Source: Lysinibacillus irui (GTDB lineage Bacteria > Bacillota > Bacilli > Bacillales_A > Planococcaceae). From it: a stretch of DNA of 64,000 bases. Each line of letters opens with the position of its first letter. Positions within the stretch are counted from its first letter, which is position 1. Where the stretch lies: positions 179,501 through 243,500 of the forward strand of contig NZ_CP113527.1 in assembly GCF_028877475.1 (NCBI RefSeq), written 5' to 3'. Below are positions 9,901-16,695 of the stretch, in pieces. The notes beneath the pieces are model-generated. The model saw only the letters and a list, made by a program, of their open reading frames with translations. It did no database searches and had not been told where the DNA came from. Both the position numbers and the translations under genes were made by a program.

Positions 9901-11115
9901 ATACCACCATTAGATCCATTTAAGAGCTACTCCATCTATATGGTATTGCGTGATCGTTCAGGAAATGTTTCTGATATACAAACAAAACATGTTATTGATG
10001 ATAGAACGGCACCTAAGATTGAAAATACCTCTATTAAAATAGCTGAGGGTGATACAAAAGCATCCTTTAAATTTATGTCTGATGAAGCTGGAACGTATCA
10101 CTATATTCTTAGAAGAGCTGATGATTCAACAGTTTCCGTACCAACTAGCGCTGAGGAAGTTATTGCAAGAGGAAGAGCAAGTACTATGCGAAAAGATACA
10201 AATGAAATTAACCTTTCTCCTCTAGAACCACATCAGAATTACGAGCTATATGTTGCAGTTCAGGATAGATATAAGAATGCAACAATGGTCCAAGTTGGTA
10301 CAGAGTCAACAATCTATACACATGATGAAAAACAAAATAAACCAATTAGTCTAACGCCTGGCGAAAGTGGAACAGGTGTAATGGCATATAAATTCTTCTC
10401 TGACGGTACACCACCAAAAGTAGAAGATCCAATCGTTAAACAGCTTGATGGTAAAACATTAGAAGTGACTTTCTCGGAGGCTGTTGATTTAAAAGACTCG
10501 GACTTCCAATTAGTGGATCCTGAAACAGGTAACGCGATTACTCCTACTTATGCTTCATGGAAGTGGCAGGATAAAGTAGAGGATATTAATGAATGGAAGC
10601 CACGTAAAATGATACTTACATTTGCTAATGAAGTAACACAAAGTTTTGATATGACAATTAATGCAACTGCAAAGGATAAAGGCGGATGGACGTTTAGTAA
10701 GCTATCTTCATCATTTATCTATAGAACGCTTACTACAAACATTGAGAGTGCTAAATTACAGCCTCCAATTGCAACAGATAGAAGCAAAACTATTATTACT
10801 ACATTTGACTTTACATTCGCAGATCCATCTGTGGTACCTGGAGAAGAGGCTAAATTCTACTATAAAGCCTACAGTAATACTTATACCCAAGCCCAAATTG
10901 ATGCCGTTAAACCAGTAGAGGTAATCATACCAGAGACGCCTGGAGCCCTAGTAAGTTTAAGTAGTGGAAATGGTAAAACAAAGCTTTCTGATGGACGTAC
11001 TGAACAATCTATTACTCATCCATCTGTTTCGTTTATTGAAGGGGATTATATTGTCATTGTTATTGTGGATAAATACGGGAATATGTATAAAGTACAAGGT
11101 AAAATAACAAAATAA
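6940..11115 (+). CDS. large SLH-domain cell-surface protein with Ig/FN3-like repeats
   Basis: 1391 residues from the ATG at 6940, chosen because AAAGGAAG lies just upstream and a signal peptide follows directly; an in-frame TTG at 6901 adds 13 residues that would spoil it. Order of parts: signal peptide (cleavage near AAAATS, about residue 37); three SLH domains (about 39-92, 98-152, 158-210) that bind pyruvylated secondary cell wall polymer; a beta-rich module (about 225-500) that also occurs in the secreted protein at 14817-16442; then at least four related domains of about 100-130 residues that share the pattern of an extended strand, ...SDEAGTYHYILR..., and ...YELYVAVQD.... The domains resemble bacterial Ig-like or fibronectin type III folds. 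The protein is likely an S-layer-associated or adhesive protein. It stands alone, downstream of the 42-bp repeat array. Confidence 0.85.
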   Translation: MDKSKIQKVNKALIATVFASSGIAVVVPSPQKAAAATSPFTDINQYSDNYNEILKAYSQGIMSGFSDNTFRPNVSVTRGEAAKMLATALKLDTKNIQDPYYKDVPKGNQYYKYVAALQNAGIMSGYSNGTFMPNEVLTRGELAKMVVVGFHLEVSPTYNNIFKDVNSQTSNAIYIQTLIDLNITKGTTPVTFSPFDPVTRGQFASFVVGSQEKKNNETSYKITNVDDDAVYINGKSYSIPESLSHIFNDYNAPVLKGAFIEGDLSGKSIRSISKLTINASGTSSSFLDFDGDYGSLGATIVVNGNYIEFSNMTMTGTMFVNETVRPPLHLGATHNQPLALGRVASNNISFINWSNPDNNKGEDSPNNNSNDLQNWTNPKPDKDKPFVNWSKEKQEMKNVEKHLEFYNSSVSRLVVSQTGTKIETNTKLPRVDIIGNVREFEIQGDIGTLNLNTETKLTIYGSGNIDWINYNSYTDLELYIDGRIGTLFVDNSYGKIDIGDYTYIDKVILPKDGSPNNIFDDFLDDKDNIGNITDPDGKPIDKDENENQVPDDKTKPIVSITNVKVLSGSEIQADFTSDEVGTYYYIVREKGEEAPNKSEMVNRLSNKNVAHGTGAAIKGTNSIKVSNLGEKKEYVIYIMVVDGSKNASDTVSQSFQMKDGTPPVVKSLQVTPLHGGTRAEFTFAASEPGDYYYYVRKKTTAADPTTADIVANPTGKGVAKAGELGIKEMLTDLEAETEYQLYVVMKDNSGNYSVDPAVAKEFKTGELDNIPPYVVGGELVLLDEIKNEFYITVSEELDPISAEKVENYDLSGTGIVNQGAQQPIHPTKVVYNKAQKRLIFTIPSLTGFVNGDNLVVTISPNVKDLADIEFENIKNIPNNTVPRNTAEYIHNDMELPVLTIIGEPVINNTKDQTLLEFNASKAGTYHYLIMESDLTLTRDDRLRLIEAVQLNETTFKVGTQDVAIIGSGGNKPAQLGKQKVTIPLPNTIPPLDPFKSYSIYMVLRDRSGNVSDIQTKHVIDDRTAPKIENTSIKIAEGDTKASFKFMSDEAGTYHYILRRADDSTVSVPTSAEEVIARGRASTMRKDTNEINLSPLEPHQNYELYVAVQDRYKNATMVQVGTESTIYTHDEKQNKPISLTPGESGTGVMAYKFFSDGTPPKVEDPIVKQLDGKTLEVTFSEAVDLKDSDFQLVDPETGNAITPTYASWKWQDKVEDINEWKPRKMILTFANEVTQSFDMTINATAKDKGGWTFSKLSSSFIYRTLTTNIESAKLQPPIATDRSKTIITTFDFTFADPSVVPGEEAKFYYKAYSNTYTQAQIDAVKPVEVIIPETPGALVSLSSGNGKTKLSDGRTEQSITHPSVSFIEGDYIVIVIVDKYGNMYKVQGKITK

Positions 11116-11185
11116 ATAAGGCTAAGGTAAGTAAGATTTAAGTATATTTTTAATGTAAAAATAAAAAGGAAATTTAAAAATATAA

Positions 11186-11227
11186 ACGCAAGAAATCTCT
11201 CCTAGGGTTGATTTCTTGCGTTTTTTT
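11186..11227 (+). terminator. intrinsic terminator of the SLH gene
   Basis: ACGCAAGAAATC, a 12-base loop, GATTTCTTGCGT and a run of seven T. Confidence 0.9.
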
Positions 11228-11404
11228 AAGTTTGGGGAAAGTATGCAGAGGGAGAAGCCTGTACTAAACTAATTGCCCGTTATGAAACATATGAGTAAAG
11301 AGTTGTAAAGGAAAATCTCAAACTAAATGCAAATGAGAGTTACGTTATATGATTCGAATTGTTCTTTGTCCCGGCTCTCGGATTGTTATAAATGATAATA
11401 AGAT

Positions 11405-12688
11405 TTAATTTCTTACAATCTGAAACGTTCCAGAAGTAGTTGTTTGGATAATATGGCGATTACCACTGACAGTAAAGTCGGCTGGGACTTGCTTACCAAA
11501 ATCATTGGAGCGATAGAAGGATGAATTAGCTGGTAATCCCTCCATAATGATTTCCATATTGGCATCGAATGTCACAGGCTCCTTATTTAATTCAGCTTTG
11601 AGTGTAATACGATTGCCCTTTTTCGTTACTTCTATATTCATCACGCCTTCATCCTCATTCACTAGCGTATAGAGTGGAGGAATGATGATCGTCATTTTAT
11701 CTTTTGTCGTGAGAATAAAGCGTTCTGTATCAATCTCTGTCTCAGCAACATTAATTTTGGCTTTATAGGTATTTTTGTTTTTTGTCATAGCTGTAGTTTT
11801 ACCTGGAGCAGCTGCGACATCAGAGAGAACGGGTTTTTTAGGTACGTTGTCTTTTGTAGGGAGTGTATATTTACCTTGTACAAAATCAACTAAAGTCCAG
11901 ACATTCGGCACTAGTTCCTGTTGTACAGGTGTTAACGCTTCAAAGGCTGTTTTAACTTCCTGAACATCATGAACCGTGGATGTTTTCGGCGATAGGGAAG
12001 CAATGGCATTTTCAACTTCCTTTGCAACTATTTTATCCTTCGCCACAAGCAGTTCAGCATCAAGTAACTTCTGCTCGATCCCTACAGGTAAAGAAACATT
12101 GGTAAATCTCCGCAATGCATTAAGCTCCGCCCTGGCATCGGCCACCTCTTTATGGAACGTCAGGCGAGATGAATTAAGTAGTTGAATTTTATTGACCACT
12201 TTATCAACAGATGTATTTGGTGTGATATAGGACGTTAATATTTTTTGCGCAGAGGCACTTACATAAGACTTTTGCGCAGCGTTTAATGTATTATACCAAT
12301 CGCGTGTTTCAAGGACATTTTGATAATAATGAACAGATGATGATTCTACAGAATTTAGCTTTTCTTCAATTTGAGCAGCTAGTTTACGGTAAGCCACTCT
12401 CGTTTGTTGATGTGCTGATAAGGTTGAATAGTTCGTCACATATTGTTTTTCAACTTCCGTCAACGCATTATATGCTTTAAGAGCTGCCTCTAAATTTGGT
12501 TGGAAGGTAGCAGTTGTATTGTTTATGTTGTTAATTAGTTGTATAACATTCGAGACGTTAGCATTGTAGTTGTATACATAGGCAGTTCTTGAATGGTCAG
12601 TCAAATTAGCTGCCGATGCTGGCGCACTGTAAAGTAGTGAAGGAACGGCCACTAAAGTCAGCAAGGCCAATCTTTTTTTGTTTTTCAT
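11405..12688 (-). CDS. secreted helical protein of unknown function, likely surface-associated
   Basis: 427 residues from the ATG at 12688, which has AGGAGG 10 bases upstream and begins a clear signal peptide (KNKKRLALLTLVAVPSLLYS, cleavage after SAPASA). Residues about 40-260 are helical and contain repeated short motifs of the type LTEVEKQYVTN / LNAAQKSYVSA / LTPVQQELVPN. These recur in cell-wall proteins of Bacillales and Clostridia and may fold as three-helix bundles. The last 110 residues are beta-rich and end in TTTSGTFQIVRN. No anchor (SLH, LPXTG or membrane helix) is present, so the protein may be released or bound non-covalently. Function unknown; its place between other surface genes supports an envelope role. 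Confidence 0.6.
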   Translation of the reverse strand: MKNKKRLALLTLVAVPSLLYSAPASAANLTDHSRTAYVYNYNANVSNVIQLINNINNTTATFQPNLEAALKAYNALTEVEKQYVTNYSTLSAHQQTRVAYRKLAAQIEEKLNSVESSSVHYYQNVLETRDWYNTLNAAQKSYVSASAQKILTSYITPNTSVDKVVNKIQLLNSSRLTFHKEVADARAELNALRRFTNVSLPVGIEQKLLDAELLVAKDKIVAKEVENAIASLSPKTSTVHDVQEVKTAFEALTPVQQELVPNVWTLVDFVQGKYTLPTKDNVPKKPVLSDVAAAPGKTTAMTKNKNTYKAKINVAETEIDTERFILTTKDKMTIIIPPLYTLVNEDEGVMNIEVTKKGNRITLKAELNKEPVTFDANMEIIMEGLPANSSFYRSNDFGKQVPADFTVSGNRHIIQTTTSGTFQIVRN

Positions 12689-12902
12689 CTTGGAGAATCC
12701 TCCTATTTTAATTGTTATTGTATATGGAACTATAACCCAACTAATATTTGGTATTATACTAATTTTATCATAGCCTAGGAATTTTTTATGCATTTTTTGG
12801 ATGAATAGGTATATTGGTTATAAATTTAATTTAAGAATGGTATAACTTCAGTACCTATAAAGGGAATCAGACTGATTAAGATAATAGAAAATATAGTGAA
12901 AA

Positions 12903-12941
12903 AACAGGTGATGTAAGGTTAATACATTGCCTGTTATTTTT
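12903..12941 (+). terminator. orphan terminator-like hairpin
   Basis: AACAGG-TG-ATGTA, a short loop, then TACAT-TG-CCTGTT and ATTTTTAT. No + strand gene ends here; the preceding coding sequence is on the other strand. Confidence 0.5.
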
Positions 12942-13195
12942 ATGTAGTAGAAATCTGTTTATCCAAAGGCACAATGAATAATTGAAGCAAACAGTGCTAC
13001 AGGCATCACCAATAATCTTCATACCAAAATAACTTTAACATGTGCACAACCTGTAGTGATGATGATCCTTATTTAACGTGGTCTTCTATATGGAATGACA
13101 AAATTAAGCTTCCTAGATGTCAAAGCAACTCATGGGGCATAAAAAGAATTTCAGGAAGCTGCAAATTGAATAGTGAAGGGAGGCCATTCTAGGGA

Positions 13196-13275
13196 TGGAT
13201 AGGATGATCGAATCGGCGGATAAAACATTCAAAGTAGCGGATAGAATGATCGAATTAATCGATAAATCCAAAAAA
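13196..13275. repeat. short degenerate repeat related to the 42-bp array
   Basis: Two GATC sites (13206 and 13248) are exactly 42 bp apart. The interval contains TTCAAAGTAGCGGATAG before the second GATC, which parallels TCCAAAGTGGAG before GATC in the 5778-6740 array. Within it, blocks of about 21 bp alternate (GGCGGATAAAAC..., AGCGGATAGAATGATCGAA). No coding frame is seen. Confidence 0.45.
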
Positions 13276-13315
13276 CTCATGGATAACCCTAAAATGTACT
13301 CTAGTGAACATCTAA

Positions 13316-13350
13316 TGTTCAGAAATTGTTGAGAATGGTGTTATAAATTT
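13316..13350 (+). promoter_or_regulatory. tandem TGTTCAG promoter element, copy A
   Basis: TGTTCAG (13316-13322) and TGTTGAG (13327-13333) start 11 bp apart, followed 16 bp after the second start by ATAAATTT, the position of the shared -10-like block in the other two copies. Confidence 0.5.
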
Positions 13351-13356
13351 ATAGTG

Positions 13357-13430
13357 TTATTTTTGTGAGGATCACACGTGCAATTATCAAAAGTGACTAG
13401 GCATCTTATTGCCTGGTCGTTTTTTATTTT
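13357..13430 (+). ncRNA. candidate small RNA A upstream of the amidase
   Basis: Predicted transcript of about 73 nt between promoter copy A and a terminator (GACTAGGCA at 13395-13403, a six-base loop, TGCCTGGTC, then a T run). The 5' end is an estimate. No peptide with a ribosome binding site is visible. The GACTAGG terminator stem is shared with candidate RNA B. Confidence 0.45.
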
Positions 13431-13440
13431 TAGCACAATT

Positions 13441-13475
13441 TGTTCAGAAACTGTTCAGTTTATTAACGTAAGCTA
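13441..13475 (+). promoter_or_regulatory. tandem TGTTCAG promoter element, copy C, in front of the amidase
   Basis: Two perfect TGTTCAG boxes at 13441 and 13452, 11 bp apart, with GTAAGCTA (13468-13475) 16 bp after the second box start. Copy B has the same GTAAGCTA at the same distance. Confidence 0.55.
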
Positions 13476-13551
13476 GAAGCAATAAAAGAAGAGTGACTAT
13501 AGGAATCACAATAGTTTGGCAGGTAATGAACAAAAAGGATGGTACATCATA

Positions 13552-14307
13552 ATGGTAGTATGGCGTCAGTATTTAGTTCCAGAAACACAGGCAGCTAAAG
13601 TGACTTATGGAAAACAAAATACAAAAAAATATATTATTATTCATGAAACGGATAATGAGAAATCCGGGGCCGATGCGGATGCCTACGCCCGTTTACAATA
13701 TAATGGTCATTATAGGGAAGCTAGCTGGCACTTAACGGTGGACGATAAAGAAGCGGTTCAGTCATTTGCGTTTGAATATGCATGTGTGGGGGCAGGATCA
13801 GCTAAAGGTAATTTACAAAGTATCCAAATAAACATTTGTGTCAATTCAGACGGAGATTATTTACAGGCTGTGAATAATACAGCTGTTATAGTTGCAAGGA
13901 TCATGAAAGAAGAAAACATTACAATTAACAACGTAGTACAGCATCATTATTTCAACAACAAAAATTGCCCAAGAAAAATGCGGGAAGAGCGAGTAAAATG
14001 GATGCAGTTTATTTCTATGGTTAGAAATGCTTCGGTCGGTACTGTAAGGAAGAGAAATGCCGCAAATGCTACTACGAAGTATTTTGTCGTAACAGGCCTA
14101 TATGAAACTCAACAAGCTGCTGAAAATGCACATGATGTGTTAAAGTACCGGTTTGGCTGGAATGCCTATATTGAACAATTAAACGACAAATGGAGAATTA
14201 AGGCCGGAAAATTTATAAGCAAAACGGAAGCAAAAGTAGCGGAGAAGAAAATAAAAGTCGCACAACTATCAAAGATAACAGAGGTAGTGGCTGACTTAAC
14301 TGAGTGA
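13552..14307 (+). CDS. N-acetylmuramoyl-L-alanine amidase (Amidase_2) with C-terminal SPOR-like domain
   Basis: 251 residues from the ATG at 13552 (AAAAGGA upstream; a TTG 36 bases earlier is less likely). The N-terminal 160 residues are a zinc-dependent type-2 amidase of the CwlA/XlyA kind: His in YIIIHET, SWHLTVDD, and the pair His and Cys in QHHYFNNKNCPR fit the zinc ligands of T7 lysozyme-like amidases. This fold cleaves the bond between MurNAc and the stem peptide. The C-terminal 75 residues (KYFVVTGLYETQQAAENAHD...) look like a SPOR-type repeat that binds glycan strands. There is no signal peptide, as is common for prophage or mother-cell amidases. Promoter copy C lies upstream; candidate small RNAs flank the gene. 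Confidence 0.85.
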   Translation: MVVWRQYLVPETQAAKVTYGKQNTKKYIIIHETDNEKSGADADAYARLQYNGHYREASWHLTVDDKEAVQSFAFEYACVGAGSAKGNLQSIQINICVNSDGDYLQAVNNTAVIVARIMKEENITINNVVQHHYFNNKNCPRKMREERVKWMQFISMVRNASVGTVRKRNAANATTKYFVVTGLYETQQAAENAHDVLKYRFGWNAYIEQLNDKWRIKAGKFISKTEAKVAEKKIKVAQLSKITEVVADLTE

Positions 14308-14314
14308 AATCGGT

Positions 14315-14349
14315 TGTTCAGGAATTGTTCAGAACAATGTAGTAAGCTA
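14315..14349 (+). promoter_or_regulatory. tandem TGTTCAG promoter element, copy B
   Basis: Perfect TGTTCAG boxes at 14315 and 14326 (11 bp apart) and GTAAGCTA at 14342-14349, 16 bp after the second box start. The first box is eight bases after the amidase stop. Confidence 0.55.
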
Positions 14350-14355
14350 ATTTAT

Positions 14356-14430
14356 GTAATCTTGTCAAATGTCTTAATCCTTAAACAAACCAAGAAAGAC
14401 TAGGCCCTTTTGGGAACCTAGTCTTTTTTG
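14356..14430 (+). ncRNA. candidate small RNA B downstream of the amidase
   Basis: Predicted transcript of about 75 nt ending at a strong terminator (GACTAGG at 14398-14404, loop with CCC/GGG, CCTAGTC at 14417-14423, six T). The 5' end is estimated from promoter copy B. No ribosome binding site or open frame is seen. Confidence 0.45.
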
Positions 14431-14463
14431 ATTATTTTAGCAGATAGAAAGAGGAGAGAGCAA

Positions 14464-14820
14464 ATGACTGTTAGAATAGACTAATACTGATTTAGAAATC
14501 AAGTCATGAGCTAGATGGAGTGCAAATTTTAAGTCGAATTACAGAATTCGGGCTATAAACTGCTGAAAGAAAATGTTGTTGTAGATCTTGAACAGTGGCT
14601 ATCTAACTTCAAGTCAATGCCTCCAATCCAACAGCGGATAAGTATAAAAAGTATTCCAAGTAAGTTTTACATGAAAAATTATCTTGATATGCAAGAAAAA
14701 GTTCATGAGGAAATTGAGGACTGGTTTCAAAGGTGGAAACCAATGGAGTTTAACAACATTGAAAAGGACTCTACTAAGCGCAGAGTCCAATTTTTAGCTC
14801 TAATATGTTCTAATGATTAA
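14464..14820 (+). pseudogene. probable decayed gene of unknown function
   Basis: A good ribosome binding site (GAGGAGAG) precedes the ATG at 14464, but that frame stops after six codons (TAA at 14482) and again several times before 14541. From 14542 the same frame is open to 14820 and reads like protein (WLSNFKSMPPIQQRISIKSI ... DWFQRWKPMEFNNIEKDS). The only ATG in the open part (14617) has no ribosome binding site. The most economical reading is a gene broken by substitutions or indels. The family is not recognised. Its stop overlaps the stop of the convergent secreted-protein gene. Confidence 0.35.
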
Positions 14821-16442
14821 TTTGCAGATTTATACTGCCCTCTATAAATAGAGATAGCGTTGTTTAAATATTCAGTTGCACTTGAAACGTCATACTGTGA
14901 CGAATTGCTATTAGATGTAATTCTTTCAGCATATGAAATTGCGGAGTTGAAATCATCCCATTCTCTTTGAGTTGTATAAAGAGTACCCGATGTCAAGCCA
15001 GCTCCATTTTCAGAGACAGTAACCCGTACACTATAAGCATAATTCACAAGTGATTGTAAATTAGTTTTATCCACATACCCATTATTCCCATACTTATAAG
15101 CACTCTTATAAGTCCAAATAGCATTGTTTAAATTATTGATAGCATTAGCTATATCCGTTTGAGTTGCATAATAATTATTAACAACTGATTGAGCCGATGA
15201 TACAGCAGACTCTATTGCGTTTCTTTCTGTTTGTGTAGTCCATGGGGTATTATATGGCACATTCGAGCCATCCCAAGAAACCGTAACGTATTGAACAGAA
15301 TTGATTAAAGATTGTAGTGAAGCTTTATCGCCATAGCCATATTTTGTTCCGCTTTTTTGAGCAGCTTGATAAACAGCTAGGGCATTTTTGTATTGACTGA
15401 TGGCATTTTTCACTTGTTCTTGGGAGGCACTGTTGTTGTTTGCTACAGCTCTTGCGCTTGCTACTGCTGAATCAAATGCGTTTCGCTCAGCCTGTGTTGT
15501 CCACTTGTCTGTTGTTAAAATATCATAGCCGTTTACAGATACATGTACATACGGTGGTGATGCTAGTAGTGTATTAAGCTCTTTTTTATCAATAATAGGA
15601 AGAGTAACCGAAACATTTTTATTGTCTACTTGTACGTTCCCTACTTGATGTCCTGAATCTAACGCTACTTTAGTACCGCCTTTTACAACGATTTGATCAA
15701 TTTTTCCTTCACCGTACAGGTTGAAATCTTTGTCCACATTAATTGTAAGTTTTTCTACATTAGACATTACCTCAAAAGAAGTAACTTTCCCTACTACATC
15801 CACTTTTGAAAGTGTTTGATCAGAAGATACATTAACTTTAGTACGTGCTAAATTAATATCAGCTGATTTCATATCTCTTAACGTTACATATAACCAATTT
15901 ACCTTTTTTGTGACAATTGGTTTTAGCGTAATTGTATCACCCACTTCGACTTCATCGAGCGTTATGGCCTTCTTTACTCTGTTAGTAATGATCAACTGAC
16001 CATCAACACTAACGTCTTGAATCTTTACATAGTCTGCATTTACAGTGAGGTCTCCAGAGATATCTGCGTCACCACCGTCGAAATAGACAGATTTTTTGCT
16101 TGTCCCTGCTTTGTTTAATGTTAAAGCTGTGACGTCCGTAATTTGGCCGTTTTTTACGACAATAGTAGCTCGGGCGTTTGTTAAAGCTGTTTTGTTAGAA
16201 GTTTGAAAAAGAGATTTTAAATCTTTATGGACTCTAAATGTACCGTTCGATGTGATGACCGTATCTTTTGTTAGATTTCGGATAGTCACAGATTCACCAA
16301 TGACTTTTTTTGTTGCTGCTACTTGAGTTTCATAGGAATTTACTTGATTTAAAGGTGTAGCGGCACTTGCGGAAGACACTGGTATTACTAGCGTCGCTGT
16401 AATAGCCGTGGCCATTAATGTTGATAGCGCTTTATTTTTCAT
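14817..16442 (-). CDS. secreted protein with beta-rich module and three FIVAR-like helical repeats
   Basis: 541 residues from the ATG at 16442 (GGAGTG eight bases upstream; the GTG nine bases earlier overlaps that site). A signal peptide ends near ASAATP (about residue 29). Residues about 60-285 match, block by block, the module in the SLH protein at 6940-11115: SNGTFRVHKDLKSLF, TLNKAGTSKKSVYFDGG, LTVNADYVKIQDVSVDGQL and LSKVDVVGKV...LYGEGKIDQI. The C-terminus has three repeats of about 80 residues (285-365, 372-452, 457-537), each with WTTQxERNAxxSAVxxA, then NNxxAxQxxxxNAIxxxxNA, similar to FIVAR-type helical repeats of surface adhesins. There is no SLH, LPXTG or membrane anchor. Probably an envelope or matrix protein. 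Confidence 0.65.
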   Translation of the reverse strand: MKNKALSTLMATAITATLVIPVSSASAATPLNQVNSYETQVAATKKVIGESVTIRNLTKDTVITSNGTFRVHKDLKSLFQTSNKTALTNARATIVVKNGQITDVTALTLNKAGTSKKSVYFDGGDADISGDLTVNADYVKIQDVSVDGQLIITNRVKKAITLDEVEVGDTITLKPIVTKKVNWLYVTLRDMKSADINLARTKVNVSSDQTLSKVDVVGKVTSFEVMSNVEKLTINVDKDFNLYGEGKIDQIVVKGGTKVALDSGHQVGNVQVDNKNVSVTLPIIDKKELNTLLASPPYVHVSVNGYDILTTDKWTTQAERNAFDSAVASARAVANNNSASQEQVKNAISQYKNALAVYQAAQKSGTKYGYGDKASLQSLINSVQYVTVSWDGSNVPYNTPWTTQTERNAIESAVSSAQSVVNNYYATQTDIANAINNLNNAIWTYKSAYKYGNNGYVDKTNLQSLVNYAYSVRVTVSENGAGLTSGTLYTTQREWDDFNSAISYAERITSNSNSSQYDVSSATEYLNNAISIYRGQYKSAN

Positions 16443-16695
16443 GTAAGTCACTCCAATCAGGTTATTTATTAGTTAATATATCATATTTTTCTATAATTTA
16501 GAATTGGGGGAGGATGTTATACTATGAAGCCCTATTCAAATAAGTCATAAGTCCTTTCCTTTGTAAAATGAGTTATTGGCGAAATATCGGTATTTCTCTC
16601 TATTATTATGTAAAATTTCTACTTTATTCGATAAATATTTTATTGTGATACTATCTTCCATCCTTTATCATTATTATAAAAAAGGGGTGTTAGTG

